From: Sphingomonas japonica
GTDB taxonomy: Bacteria > Pseudomonadota > Alphaproteobacteria > Sphingomonadales > Sphingomonadaceae
Direction of reading: 5' to 3'
DNA length: 64,000 nucleotides
NCBI RefSeq assembly: GCF_006346325.1
Contig: NZ_VDYR01000001.1
Span: forward strand, 372,001-436,000
Of this stretch, positions 18,529 through 28,224 are shown one piece after another. Every line of letters starts with the position of its first letter. Position 1 is the stretch's first letter. The notes beneath the pieces are model-generated. The model made no database searches, was not told the origin of the DNA, and saw only the letters and a program-made list of their open reading frames with translations. The position numbers and the translations under genes are program-made.

Positions 18529-19286
18529 GCACCGCGCATACGCTGGCGCTGCGGCCCAATCCGGCGGCGCGCGTTCCCGAAGTGGCGATGGTGATGGCGG
18601 CAGGGCTCGGCAAACGGATGCGCCCGCTGACCGCGACCCGGCCCAAACCGCTGGTCGAGGTCGCGGGCAAGCCGCTGATCGACCATGTCTTCGACCGCTT
18701 GCGCAGCGCCGGCGTGCCGCGGGCGGTGGTCAACGTCCATTATATGGCCGATGCGCTCGAAGCGCATCTGCGCAGCCGCGTCCACGATATCGCCATCGAC
18801 GTGTCGGACGAACGCACGCAACTGATGGAAACCGGCGGGGGACTGATGCAGGCGCGGGCGCTGCTCGGCGATGCGCCGTTCCTGTGCGTCAATTCCGACA
18901 ATCTGTGGATAGACGGGCCGATCGATGCGATCCGGGCATTGGCGCAGCATTGGGACGATGCGCGGATGGACGCCCTGCTGCTGCTGATCCCGCTGGCGCG
19001 TGCGCACAGCCACCGCGGGCAAGGCGATTTCCACCTCGACCCGTTCGGGCGGATCACGCGGCGGCGGCAGGCGGGGCGGCTGGCGCCGTTCGTCTATACC
19101 GGCGTGCAGATGCTGCATCCCCGCATGCTCGTCGATGCGCCGGCGGGGCCGTTCTCGACGATGTTGTTCTGGGAACGCGCGATCGCTGCCGGGCGGGCGT
19201 TCGGCGTCGTGCATCAGGGGCTGTGGTTCGATGTCGGCTCGCCTCCGGCGATCAAGGCGACCGAGACCGTGCTGGCTGATGGCTGA
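18525..19286 (+). CDS. murU: N-acetylmuramate-1-phosphate uridylyltransferase MurU-like
   Basis: The 253-residue sugar-nucleotidyltransferase has the signature VAMVMAAGLGKRMRPLTATRPKPLVEVAGKPL, then ETGGGLMQA, FLCVNSDNLW (metal Asp) and FVYTGVQMLHP. The GTG start overlaps the amgK stop by four bases. With AmgK it would make UDP-MurNAc directly from recycled MurNAc, a pathway linked to intrinsic fosfomycin tolerance. A generic hexose-1-phosphate transferase is the alternative if the operon context is ignored. Confidence 0.86.
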   Translation: MSTAHTLALRPNPAARVPEVAMVMAAGLGKRMRPLTATRPKPLVEVAGKPLIDHVFDRLRSAGVPRAVVNVHYMADALEAHLRSRVHDIAIDVSDERTQLMETGGGLMQARALLGDAPFLCVNSDNLWIDGPIDAIRALAQHWDDARMDALLLLIPLARAHSHRGQGDFHLDPFGRITRRRQAGRLAPFVYTGVQMLHPRMLVDAPAGPFSTMLFWERAIAAGRAFGVVHQGLWFDVGSPPAIKATETVLADG

Positions 19287-22245
19287 GCGCCACGCGCTCC
19301 GCCTCTATTCGATCCCGCCGCACCGGGCGTTCGCCGACGCGCTCGCGATCGGACTGCTGCGACGGTTCGGGAGCGATCCGATCGCCATGGCGCGCGGCCT
19401 GGTACTGGTGCCGAACAACCGTGCCAAGCGGGCGATCACCGACGCATTCGTGCGCGCGAGCGGCACTGGGTTGCTGCTGCCGCGGCTGGTGGCGATCGGC
19501 GACCCTGAACTCGACGAGGCGTCGGGTGCGCTGTTCGATCCGGTGGACGGAGCGGAACAAGTGCCCCCCGCGGTCGATCCGCTGCAACGCCGCCTGATCC
19601 TGGCGCGACTGGTGTCGGAGGAGCGCGCACGCACCGGCGAGCCGATCGATGCCGGGGAAGCGGTGCGACTGGCGGGCGACCTGGCGCGCACGCTGGACCA
19701 GCTGCTCGTCGAGGAGATGCCACCGTCGCGGCTGGGCGAGATCGAGATCGCGCAGGAGCTTTCCGAGCATTGGCAGCGCTCGCTGGCGCTGTTCGAGGTG
19801 ATCCTCGATCGCTGGCCGCGCGAATTGAAGCGGCTCGGCCGGATCGATCTGGCCGAGCGGCGGACGCGGCTGATCGATCGGACCGCACAGGCGTGGACCG
19901 CCAGCCCGCCGGCCGGCTTCGTCTGCGCCGCGGGCATCACCACGTCGGCCCCGGCGATTGCGCGCATGTTGCGCAGCATCGCGGCAATGCCCCAGGGAAT
20001 GGTCGTGCTGCCTGGGCTCGCCATCGACATGTCCGATGCCGAGTGGGACTCGCTGGGGCCGCACCCCGTGGACCCGGTGACGGGCAGGCGGCGACGCGGG
20101 CACGAGACGCATCCGCAATTCGCGCTCAAGGTGCTGATCGAGCGGATGGGCGTATCGCGCGGTGAGTTCGATCCGTGGCGCGTTGCCTCCGAGCTCGACG
20201 CCCCGCCTGCGCGCAGCAAGGCGATCGCCAGCGCGCTGACCCCGGCCGAATTCACCGCAGGCTGGACCGCGCTGCCCGCTGCCGAGCGCCGATTGAGCGG
20301 CGTGCGCAGCTTAGAGGCGGCGACCCCGGCGGAGGAAGCGCAGGCGATCGCCATCGCGCTGCGCGAAACGCTGGGGACGTCAGGCAAGACCGCGGCGTTG
20401 GTGACGCCCGACCGGATGCTGGCGCGGCGCGTCGCGGCACATTGCGCGCGCTGGGGCATCGCCATCGACGACAGCGCCGGGCAGCCTTTGTCGGAGTCGC
20501 TTCCGGGAACATTGCTGCTGGCGATCGCCGATGCCGGGGCACAGGCGTTTGCGCCGGTGCCGCTGCTGACGCTGCTCAAGCATCCACTCGTGCGAATGGG
20601 GGACGGACGGGGCACGTGGCTCGATGGTGTACGCCTGCTCGACCGCGCGCTACGCGGGCCGCGCCCTGCGGCTGGTCTTGACGGGATCGACGCGTATCTT
20701 GCCGACCAGTCGGGCCGCGACGGCGGCATCCGACGTGCGGCGCAGCATCGCTGGAAGGAAATGCGCGACCTGCTCGCGTCGATTGAAGCGACGTTCGCGC
20801 GCAGTTTGCGACTTACCGAATTGATCGGATGCGTCCGAGAAGCGGCGACGACACTCACTGGCGACGCGTCCTGGGCCCGTAGCGAGGGCCGCGCAGCAGC
20901 CGAACTGCTCGCCGGGATCGAGGAGCGAGCCGGCGAGGCGCCGGCGCAGGTCGATCCGGCCAGCATAGGGCCGATGCTGCGCACGCTGATGGACGAGATC
21001 GCGGTCAGGCCGCCGCAGGGCGGGCATCCGCGGTTGGCGATCTATGGTCTGCTCGAGGCGCGGCTGCAGACCGCCGACCTGATGATCCTGGGCGGCTTGA
21101 ACGAAGGCGTGTGGCCCGGGCTGCCCGCGCCTGACCCGTGGCTGGCACCGCGCATCCGGTCCGAACTCGGGCTTCCGGGGCTCGAGCGCCGGATCGGACT
21201 GTCGGCGCATGATCTGGCCGGGGCGCTCGGCGCGCGCGAAGTGCTGCTGACGCGGGCACGGCGCGATGCCAGCGCTCCGACCATCGCGTCGCGATTCTGG
21301 TTGCGGCTCGAGGCGCTCGCATCGGGACTCGATCGCGCCGAAGCGCTGGGGGATTGGGCGCACGCGATCGACGACCCCGGCAGCTATGCCCCCGCCGCGC
21401 GCCCCGCTCCGGAGCCGCCGTCCGAGCTACGGCCCAAGCGGATTTCGGTTACCCAGGTCGACCGCCTGAAAGCCGACCCCTACGCATTTTATGCGCAGCG
21501 CGTGCTGGGGCTGGCGGCGCTCGATGCGATCGATGCCGATCCCAGCGCGGCATGGCGCGGGACCGCTGTTCATGGCGTGCTCCAAATCTGGGCGCAGGAA
21601 GATGGTTGCGATCCGACCAAGCTGCGTCCGCGGGCCGAGGCGATGCTCGCCGATGCGCGCACCCATCCGCTGATCCGCGCGCTGTGGCGCCCGCGGCTGA
21701 TCGCCGCGATCGACTGGATCGCGGAGGAACTGGCGGACAGGGTCGCCGAGGGACGCGCGGTGCTGGGCGCCGAACGCGCTGGCGCGATCGAGATTGCGGG
21801 GGTGACACTGTCGGGTACGTTCGACCGGATCGATAGTCTAGCCGATGGCGGACTGGCGATCATCGACTACAAGACCGGCAAGGCGCCGAGCCCCGCGGCG
21901 GTCAGCGCGGGTTATTCGATGCAGCTGGGGCTGCTCGGGCTAATCGCCGAGCGTGGTGGGTTCGAGGGGATAGCGGGCACTGCACGCGCGTTCGAATATT
22001 GGTCGCTCGCCAAATACCAGGATCGCTTCGGTCACGTCACCACCCCGGTCGATCCGGCCGGAGCGCGCGGCAAGATGCTGCCCGAGGCCTTCGTGCCTCG
22101 CGCTGCCGAAGTGTTCGCCGAAGCCGCGGGTGACTGGCTGACCGGGACCGCGCCCTTCACCGCCAAACTCCATCCCGAATATGCGCCCTATGCCGAATAC
22201 GACCAGCTGATGCGGCGCGACGAATGGTATGGCCGTGAGCGTTAG
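19279..22245 (+). CDS. addB: Double-strand break repair protein AddB
   Basis: This 988-residue protein belongs to the alphaproteobacterial AddB type (inactivated helicase fold plus nuclease). The N terminus reads YSIPPHRAFADALAIGLLRRF. The middle holds LLEARLQTADLMILGGLNEGVWPG, and a C-terminal PD-(D/E)xK nuclease has RISVTQVDRLKADPYAFYAQ and DGGLAIIDYKTGK. It pairs with AddA to resect double-strand breaks for RecA loading. The start overlaps murU by eight bases and the end overlaps addA by 17. Confidence 0.95.
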   Translation: MAERHALRLYSIPPHRAFADALAIGLLRRFGSDPIAMARGLVLVPNNRAKRAITDAFVRASGTGLLLPRLVAIGDPELDEASGALFDPVDGAEQVPPAVDPLQRRLILARLVSEERARTGEPIDAGEAVRLAGDLARTLDQLLVEEMPPSRLGEIEIAQELSEHWQRSLALFEVILDRWPRELKRLGRIDLAERRTRLIDRTAQAWTASPPAGFVCAAGITTSAPAIARMLRSIAAMPQGMVVLPGLAIDMSDAEWDSLGPHPVDPVTGRRRRGHETHPQFALKVLIERMGVSRGEFDPWRVASELDAPPARSKAIASALTPAEFTAGWTALPAAERRLSGVRSLEAATPAEEAQAIAIALRETLGTSGKTAALVTPDRMLARRVAAHCARWGIAIDDSAGQPLSESLPGTLLLAIADAGAQAFAPVPLLTLLKHPLVRMGDGRGTWLDGVRLLDRALRGPRPAAGLDGIDAYLADQSGRDGGIRRAAQHRWKEMRDLLASIEATFARSLRLTELIGCVREAATTLTGDASWARSEGRAAAELLAGIEERAGEAPAQVDPASIGPMLRTLMDEIAVRPPQGGHPRLAIYGLLEARLQTADLMILGGLNEGVWPGLPAPDPWLAPRIRSELGLPGLERRIGLSAHDLAGALGAREVLLTRARRDASAPTIASRFWLRLEALASGLDRAEALGDWAHAIDDPGSYAPAARPAPEPPSELRPKRISVTQVDRLKADPYAFYAQRVLGLAALDAIDADPSAAWRGTAVHGVLQIWAQEDGCDPTKLRPRAEAMLADARTHPLIRALWRPRLIAAIDWIAEELADRVAEGRAVLGAERAGAIEIAGVTLSGTFDRIDSLADGGLAIIDYKTGKAPSPAAVSAGYSMQLGLLGLIAERGGFEGIAGTARAFEYWSLAKYQDRFGHVTTPVDPAGARGKMLPEAFVPRAAEVFAEAAGDWLTGTAPFTAKLHPEYAPYAEYDQLMRRDEWYGRER

Positions 22246-25200
22246 GCCGCTCGAGATCCTCAAGGGCGACCAGCGCCGGGCCAGCGATCCGGCGCGGCAC
22301 GTCTGGCTGTCGGCGTCGGCGGGCACCGGCAAGACGCATGTGCTGACTGCGCGGGTTTTCCGCCTGCTGTTGCGGGGCACCGATCCCGGAGCGATCCTGG
22401 CGCTGACCTTCACCAAGGCGGGCGCGGCCGAAATGGCGGAACGGATCAATGCCCGGCTCGCCTTGTGGGTGCGCATGTCGGACATGGCGCTGCACGCCGA
22501 TCTTGCCGCGCTGGGCGAGCGGGTGACGCCGGCGCTCAAGACGACCGCGCGGACACTGTTCGCACGCGTGCTCGATGCGCCGGGCGGGGGCCTGCGCATC
22601 CAGACGATCCACAGCTTCTGCCAGACGCTGCTCGCCGGCTTTCCGGTCGAGGCGGGTCTGGTGCCCGGCTTTCGTCCGATCGAGACGCGCGAGGAGCACG
22701 TGCTGCAACGGACCGCGCTGTCCGAACTGCTCGAGGACGAGGCGGCGGCGGGGCGTGCCGGACTGATCGAGGCGATCGGCGCGTTGTCGCGGCGATTGGG
22801 CGAGGGAGCGGCCGAGGCGTTCCTGGTTGAATGCGCGCGCAGACCCGATGCGATGGCTGCGCTGCCGAGCGGCATCAGCCCTTATCTGCGCCGCGCCCTC
22901 GACTTGCCGATCGGCGACATCGGCACGGAACTCGAACGGTCCTGCAGCGATGCCGAGTTCGAAAACGCCGCGCTGGAAGCGGTGATGGTGGCTAATCGCA
23001 GCTGGGGGACGGCAACCGGGCAGAAAGCGGCAGCAGTCGCCGAGCGCTGGTTCGCGGCACGTCCGCACGAGCGTGTCGCGATGCTCGCCGACATCGCTTC
23101 GCTGGTTCGCACGGCCAAGGGCGATCCGAAGAAGTCCTCGGCCAAGCTCATTGCCGTCGATCCCGACTACGACCTCCACGCCGCAGTGCTCGGCGACCGC
23201 TGCGGCGCGTTGCTGGCGATGCAGGCACGCGCCAACTATGCCGACTGCCTGGCCGGAGCGCTGGACGCGGGGCGGGCATATGCCAGCGTCTACGTCCGCG
23301 CCAAGCGCCGCACCGGGGCGGTCGACTTCGACGATCTGATCCGCGCCACGGTCGCGTTGCTGGCGCAGCCCGGCATGGGCGACTGGGTGCGCTACAAGCT
23401 CGACCAAGCGACCGAGCATGTCCTGATCGACGAAGCGCAGGACACCAACCTTGCGCAGTGGCGGATCGTCCGCGCCATTGCCGACGAGTTCTTCACCGGG
23501 CGCGGTGCCGCCGACGATGCTGTGCGCACTCTGTTCTCGGTCGGCGACTACAAGCAGGCGATCTTCGGCTTCCAAGGCACCAGCCCGCTCTATTTCCAGT
23601 GGGCGCATCGCAGCTTCTCGGAGCTTGCCGACATCGTGCCCGACGACCGTTTCGAGCGCGTGACGCCGTTCGAGACGCTGTCGCTGACGCAGAGCTTTCG
23701 CTCGACGCTGCCGATCCTCGAATTCGTCGATGCGGCGGTCGCGGGGCTGCCTGAGCCCGGCATGGGCGAGATGAGCGCGGCCGAGCGTCATCGCAGCGAA
23801 GTTCCCGGGCCCGGCACCGTGACCCTGTGGCCCCCGGTGGTGGCGGGCGGTAGCGACGAGGACGAGGAAGGCTGGATCGACGATGCGACGCGCGCGCTGG
23901 CCGATCGCACCGCTGCCACGATCGCGCAGTGGCTGCGCGAGGGGCGAATGCTCGGCAGGCTCGGCCGCGCGGTCCGACCCGAGGACGTGATGATCCTGGT
24001 CAAGCGCCGCGGCGAGCTGGCATCGCTGTTGGTCGCGCGGCTGTACGCTGAAGGCGTGCCGGTGGCGGGCGTCGATCGGTTGCGGCTCAACGCGCCGCTG
24101 GCGGTGCAGGACCTGCTCGCCGCGGTGCGTTTCGCGCTCCAGCCGCACGACGATCTCAGCCTGGCCAGCCTGTTGGTCTCGCCGCTGATCGGGTGGAGCC
24201 AGGATGCGCTGATGGCGGCGGCGCCGCGCGGCCGGGTCAGCCTTTGGAGCCATTTGCGCGATACCCAGCCCGATGCGGCGCTGGCGCCGTTGCGGCTGAT
24301 CCTGGCGCGCGCCGACATCGCCACGCCGTATCGCTTTTTCGAGGAACTGCTGTCCGGCGAGCTCGACGGGCGGCGCAAGCTGCTGCTGCGACTGGGCGAG
24401 GAAGCGCGGGATCCGATCGAGGAACTGCTGTCGGCAGCGCTCAATTTCGAGAGCGTGGCGACGCCGTCGCTGCAGCGCTTTCTCGACTGGTTCGATCGCG
24501 GCGAGGTCGAGATCAAGCGCGATCCGTCCGCCGCCGGTGCGGCAGTGCGGGTGATGACCGCGCACGGTGCCAAGGGGTTGCAGGCGCCGGTGGTTATCCT
24601 GGCCGATGCGACGGTCGACCCGGCACAGGCGCGGCGCGACATCATCCAGTGGAGTCCCGATGGGGAACCGGGAGCCGGGTTCCCGGTGTTCCGCCCGCGC
24701 AGCAGCGAGCGCGGCAGCGCGCTCGACGAGGCGATCGCAGCGGCCGACCAGCGCGAACTGGAGGAGCATTGGCGGCTGTTCTACGTCGCGGCGACGCGTG
24801 CCGAGGAGGAACTAGTGATCGCCGGGGCATTGGGGCCGAAAGCGAACGGGGTGCCGCCCGCGCTGAGCTGGTATGCCGCGGCGGCGGCGGCGTTCGATGC
24901 GCTGGGTGTGTTGCCCAGCGACGAGGAGCGGCGGTTCGAAGGGACGGAGCCTGGAAGCACGGGGGCCCGCAGCGGGGGAGCGCGTGATGTGCCCGCCCCG
25001 CCGACTCCTGCCCCCGACTGGTTGCGGAGGGCAGCGCCGGTCGAGGCGCGGCCGCCGCGGCCGCTTGCGCCGTCGGCGATCGGAGACGATGCCGTGGCCG
25101 ATCCGCCGCCGTCGCCGCAATTGCGCGCCGCCGCCGAGCGCGGGCGGCTGCTGCATGCGCTGTTCGAGCGGTTGCCGGGGGTCGCGCCCGAGCGCCGCGC

Positions 25201-25660
25201 GGCGGCTGCCGAGCGCTGGCTGGCGGCGGCGGGGGGTGTGGCCGAGCCGGAGCGGCGCGAGGAGATCGCGGCGGCGGCGCTGGCGGTGCTGGGCGATCCG
25301 CGCTTTGCCGCGCTGTTCGGGCCGGAGGCGCTGGCCGAGGCGCCGATCGCGGCGGTCGTCGGGGGCGAGGTGATTGCGGGGACGGTCGACCGGTTGCTGG
25401 TCAGCGACACGCAGGTGACGGTCATCGATTTCAAGACCGGGCGGCGCGCGCCGGGGTCACTGGCGGCGATTCCCGATTATCACCTGGCGCAAATGGGCGC
25501 CTATGCCGCGGCGCTGGAGGCGATCTTTCCGGGGCGCGAGGTGCGCGCGGCGCTGCTCTATACCGCCGCGCCGGTGCTGTACGAACTGCCCGCCGCCCTG
25601 CTTGCCGCGCACAAGCCCGGCTTTGCCGCGGGGGAGCAAAGCTTGACGTCGGACGCTTGA
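22229..25660 (+). CDS. addA: Double-strand break repair helicase AddA
   Basis: The 1143-residue SF1/UvrD-type helicase-nuclease has Walker A SASAGTGKTHVL near residue 30, LALTFTKAGAAEMAERI, motif II VLIDEAQDTNLAQW, motif III SVGDYKQAIFGFQG, LTQSFRST, TAHGAKGLQAPVVIL and FYVAATRAEEEL. A C-terminal RecB-like nuclease has VTVIDFKTGRR. It acts with AddB in recombinational repair. trxA follows within 52 bases. Confidence 0.96.
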   Translation: MAVSVRPLEILKGDQRRASDPARHVWLSASAGTGKTHVLTARVFRLLLRGTDPGAILALTFTKAGAAEMAERINARLALWVRMSDMALHADLAALGERVTPALKTTARTLFARVLDAPGGGLRIQTIHSFCQTLLAGFPVEAGLVPGFRPIETREEHVLQRTALSELLEDEAAAGRAGLIEAIGALSRRLGEGAAEAFLVECARRPDAMAALPSGISPYLRRALDLPIGDIGTELERSCSDAEFENAALEAVMVANRSWGTATGQKAAAVAERWFAARPHERVAMLADIASLVRTAKGDPKKSSAKLIAVDPDYDLHAAVLGDRCGALLAMQARANYADCLAGALDAGRAYASVYVRAKRRTGAVDFDDLIRATVALLAQPGMGDWVRYKLDQATEHVLIDEAQDTNLAQWRIVRAIADEFFTGRGAADDAVRTLFSVGDYKQAIFGFQGTSPLYFQWAHRSFSELADIVPDDRFERVTPFETLSLTQSFRSTLPILEFVDAAVAGLPEPGMGEMSAAERHRSEVPGPGTVTLWPPVVAGGSDEDEEGWIDDATRALADRTAATIAQWLREGRMLGRLGRAVRPEDVMILVKRRGELASLLVARLYAEGVPVAGVDRLRLNAPLAVQDLLAAVRFALQPHDDLSLASLLVSPLIGWSQDALMAAAPRGRVSLWSHLRDTQPDAALAPLRLILARADIATPYRFFEELLSGELDGRRKLLLRLGEEARDPIEELLSAALNFESVATPSLQRFLDWFDRGEVEIKRDPSAAGAAVRVMTAHGAKGLQAPVVILADATVDPAQARRDIIQWSPDGEPGAGFPVFRPRSSERGSALDEAIAAADQRELEEHWRLFYVAATRAEEELVIAGALGPKANGVPPALSWYAAAAAAFDALGVLPSDEERRFEGTEPGSTGARSGGARDVPAPPTPAPDWLRRAAPVEARPPRPLAPSAIGDDAVADPPPSPQLRAAAERGRLLHALFERLPGVAPERRAAAAERWLAAAGGVAEPERREEIAAAALAVLGDPRFAALFGPEALAEAPIAAVVGGEVIAGTVDRLLVSDTQVTVIDFKTGRRAPGSLAAIPDYHLAQMGAYAAALEAIFPGREVRAALLYTAAPVLYELPAALLAAHKPGFAAGEQSLTSDA

Positions 25661-25711
25661 GCCGCACGGGCCGCGTCCATAGATGTGGACGAGATATTCA
25701 GGAGACTTCCC

Positions 25712-26032
25712 ATGGCGACCAAGGCGATCACCGATTCGAGCTTCGAAACCGACGTCCTCAACGCGGACGGGCCGGTGCTGGTCGATTTCTGGGCGGAGTG
25801 GTGCGGGCCGTGCAAGATGATCGGCCCCGCGCTAGAGGAAATCTCCGACGAACTGGGCGAGAAGGTGACGATCGCCAAGCTCGACATCGACGCCAACCCC
25901 GAAGCGCCGGGCAAATACGGCGTGCGCGGCATCCCGACGATGATCCTGTTCAAAAACGGCCAGCCGGCCGCGACCAAGGTCGGCGCCGAGCCCAAGAGCC
26001 GGTTGAAGGCGTGGATCGAAGGCGAGATCTGA
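25712..26032 (+). CDS. trxA: Thioredoxin TrxA
   Basis: The 106-residue thioredoxin has the redox site [14 protein letters not shown] (Cys31, Cys34) and the cis-Pro loop [15 protein letters not shown]. An AGGAGA site lies about seven bases before the ATG. The addA-trxA order is frequent in alphaproteobacteria. Confidence 0.97.
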   Translation: MATKAITDSSFETDVLNADGPVLVDFWAEWCGPCKMIGPALEEISDELGEKVTIAKLDIDANPEAPGKYGVRGIPTMILFKNGQPAATKVGAEPKSRLKAWIEGEI

Positions 26033-26071
26033 TCGCGCAAGCCCAGGCCGCCGCCGCCGCGCCGCAGCGCG

Positions 26072-27166
26072 CTATCCGGAGTCGGCGCGCCTGATATCGC
26101 GCGGCGGCACGTCGCCCGTATCCGGATCGTCGGCGGGACCGGCGGCGAGCGCGGCGAACCAGCGGTCGCGCTCGCGCGCCTCGGCAACCCAGCGCAGCGC
26201 CGTGTCGCAATAGCGGCGCGCTTCGAGCGCCGCCCGCTCTTCGGCGGTCAGCGCGCGTTCGTAGAATACATCGCCGAACGCGCCGATCTGGTCGCCGGCA
26301 AAGCCGTCGGGCGGGGGGAAGCGGGTGCGCCAGCCCGGCGCATCGTCGTCCCACCACACCGGATCGTCGGCGTCCTCCGCATCGTCGTCGCCGTCCTCGT
26401 CCGCGTCTGTGCCCGCGTCCGCGTCATCGCCCTGAAGTGGAGAAAGTGGAGAGTGTCGCACGGTGTCGCCGGGAGGGGCAAAGGCAACGAGGCCGGCGGC
26501 TTCGGCGCGCATCCATTGCTCGGCAGTCCAGCCGGCGCGGGCGTCAGGATCGAGATCGGCGGTATCGACCTCCCCCGCGATCCCCGCGCCGGTGCGCAGC
26601 CAGCGATCGGCGCGGGCAAGGCCGACGATCGCGCCGAGATCGGGATTGGGCGCGTCCTCGTGAATGCGCGCGGCGAGGAACATGCCGGTGCGCGCGGGGC
26701 CCTGGTCGCGCTCGATCAGGTCGAGAAAGCCGTCGAACTCGGCCGCGACGAGGCGCGCGGCGTGATGCGTCGATTCGCCCGCATCGACATCGGCGAAGCG
26801 ATCGAGGCGAGCGAGCATCGTCGAGGCGAGGCGGTTGTCGTAGCGGTGGCGCGTGTAGCTTTCGCCATCGGGGCGAGTCAGCGTTTCGACCTGCCCCTCG
26901 ATCGCGCGGGCAAGCAGCGTGTCGGCGACCTTGTCGCGCGCGATGAGGTTGGCGGCGCGCCAGCCGAGCGCGAAGCCCGCCCCCGCCGCACGCCGCCGTA
27001 GCGCATAGGCCGAGGACGGCGCCATGCCGACCAATGCGCAGGCGGAGGTGACGCTGTGCCCCTCGGCAATCGCTTCGAGAAACAGGCGCTGGCGGGCGGG
27101 CGTCCAGCCGTCGTGGCGCTGCGCGCGATCGGCGAGCGCGGGGAGGGAGGCAGGTGACAGGTCCAT
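26072..27166 (-). CDS. Uncharacterised protein with N-terminal helix-turn-helix-like part and acidic C-terminal linker
   Basis: This 364-residue protein belongs to no family I can name. Residues ~15-60 (WTPARQRLFLEAIAEGHSVT, then SACALVGMAPSSAYALRRRA) read like a terminase-small-subunit or transposase-type HTH. A helical region follows. An extremely acidic stretch at ~240-275 (runs of Asp/Glu/Ala) precedes a conserved-looking C terminus. I chose the ATG at 27166 with GGGGAA five bases before it; 27178 is an alternative. A LexA-like site lies about 20 bases upstream, so DNA-damage control is possible. Confidence 0.65.
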   Translation of the reverse strand: MDLSPASLPALADRAQRHDGWTPARQRLFLEAIAEGHSVTSACALVGMAPSSAYALRRRAAGAGFALGWRAANLIARDKVADTLLARAIEGQVETLTRPDGESYTRHRYDNRLASTMLARLDRFADVDAGESTHHAARLVAAEFDGFLDLIERDQGPARTGMFLAARIHEDAPNPDLGAIVGLARADRWLRTGAGIAGEVDTADLDPDARAGWTAEQWMRAEAAGLVAFAPPGDTVRHSPLSPLQGDDADAGTDADEDGDDDAEDADDPVWWDDDAPGWRTRFPPPDGFAGDQIGAFGDVFYERALTAEERAALEARRYCDTALRWVAEARERDRWFAALAAGPADDPDTGDVPPRDIRRADSG

Positions 27167-27185
27167 GGCGTTCCCCATGCTATGA

Positions 27186-27200
27186 GAACAAAACAGGACC
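27186..27200. promoter_or_regulatory. LexA-like box (GAAC-N7-GACC) upstream of the HTH protein gene
   Basis: On the minus strand this reads GGTC-N7-GTTC, one mismatch from the alphaproteobacterial SOS box GTTC-N7-GTTC. The spacer is AT-rich, as usual for these boxes. It lies 20 bases upstream of the ATG at 27166. Confidence 0.45.
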
Positions 27201-27412
27201 AGAGCGATATACCGAAACGGGGGGTGTAGGACAGCCCCGGCGGCAAGAAATGTTGCGCGGGCAGGATCGGGGTCGGCACGCAGGCGGCGGGCGGGGTCGG
27301 CGAGCGGGCGCGGGGGGCGACCGACGGTGAGGGGGGCGGCAGAGGCGTTCTTTGCCGCGGTGCGCGGATCGCGGCGCGGATCGGCCCGGCGCTGCGAGGA
27401 GAGGCTCGCGCC

Positions 27413-28030
27413 CTATCGCTCGACCTTTTCCACCACCAGCGTCCCCGCCGGGGCCGGCCGGCACAGCTGCTGCGACGCGCCCGACCCGTCGAGCCACGCC
27501 GCCCAGTCGGGACGCGGCATGACGACGACCTGGCGCGCGTGATAGGGCGCGACGTCGGGGCCGGGCGGGCAGGTGAGCATGGTGAAGGCTTCGCCGATTT
27601 GCGGATCGGCGCGCCACAGCCCGGCGATGCACAGCCAGTCGGCATCGGCGGGGGAGAAGCGCCACTTGTCCTTGCGCTTCTGCTTGGGGTCCGTGGAGGC
27701 GGTGAATTCGAAGAAGCTGTCGACCGGGATCAGGCAGCGGCCCCCTTTCGCGCCGTGGTTGCCGAGGTCGCGGCCGTCGGAGCGGTAGTTGTAGACCGGG
27801 CGGCCGCCAGCGCCGGGCCACGACCAGCGGCGCGAGACGAGGTCGGCCGCCGCGTCTGCACCGACAGGGTCGGGGGCGGCGCGGACGATGACGGTGGTGT
27901 CGGTGATGCGGACGCTGTCCAGCGGCGGCATGTTGGGCGCGCCTTCGGGGAAGGTAAGCGTGATGCGGACTTGCGAGAAATCGTTGCGGAGTTCTCCAAG
28001 CGCGATCCGACGGGCGACTTCATTGCACAT
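27413..28030 (-). CDS. SRAP-family abasic-site crosslinking protein (YedK/HMCES-like)
   Basis: The 205-residue protein begins Met-Cys, the Cys2 that forms a thiazolidine bond with abasic sites in single-stranded DNA. The start MCNEVARRIALGELRNDF differs from the usual MCGRY type but matches a known alphaproteobacterial variant. Other family blocks are PVYNYRSDGRDL, CLIPVDSFFEF (active-site Glu) and PYHARQVVVMPRPDWAAWLDG (active-site His). It shields abasic DNA at replication forks. The 234 bases between it and the next minus-strand gene hold a LexA-like box and no convincing gene. Confidence 0.88.
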   Translation of the reverse strand: MCNEVARRIALGELRNDFSQVRITLTFPEGAPNMPPLDSVRITDTTVIVRAAPDPVGADAAADLVSRRWSWPGAGGRPVYNYRSDGRDLGNHGAKGGRCLIPVDSFFEFTASTDPKQKRKDKWRFSPADADWLCIAGLWRADPQIGEAFTMLTCPPGPDVAPYHARQVVVMPRPDWAAWLDGSGASQQLCRPAPAGTLVVEKVER

Positions 28031-28045
28031 GGCGCGCGGACGCTA

Positions 28046-28067
28046 GGATTTAGCGAAGCCTAAATCC
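28046..28067. repeat. 8-bp inverted repeat in front of the SRAP gene
   Basis: GGATTTAG, six bases, CTAAATCC: a perfect hairpin or operator-like element, AT-rich against its surroundings and 15 bases upstream of the SRAP start codon. Its role is unknown. Confidence 0.55.
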
Positions 28068-28139
28068 AGCGCCGCGCGCAGGCGCGGGCAAGCCCGGCCG
28101 GCGGGTGGCAAAGCCAACCCGTCCGACAACGCGGTCGCC

Positions 28140-28170
28140 TTGACTTTGGCACTGCGGAATTGGCTTATAC
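28140..28170 (+). promoter_or_regulatory. Sigma70-like promoter of the PARIS-like cassette
   Basis: TTGACT at 28140 and TTATAC at 28165 with a 19-base spacer, 55 bases before the ATPase gene. The G+C-poor sequence begins close to this point. No experimental support. Confidence 0.4.
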
Positions 28171-28224
28171 GCCCAAGAGGGGTAACACCCTGCGGAGCGT
28201 TTTTTTATCTATTTAGGGGGTGTG

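Noticed and set aside
22157..24769. 870-codon minus-strand frame across addA
   Set aside because: Shadow of addA; no start signal or motif, and composition typical of antisense GC-rich DNA.
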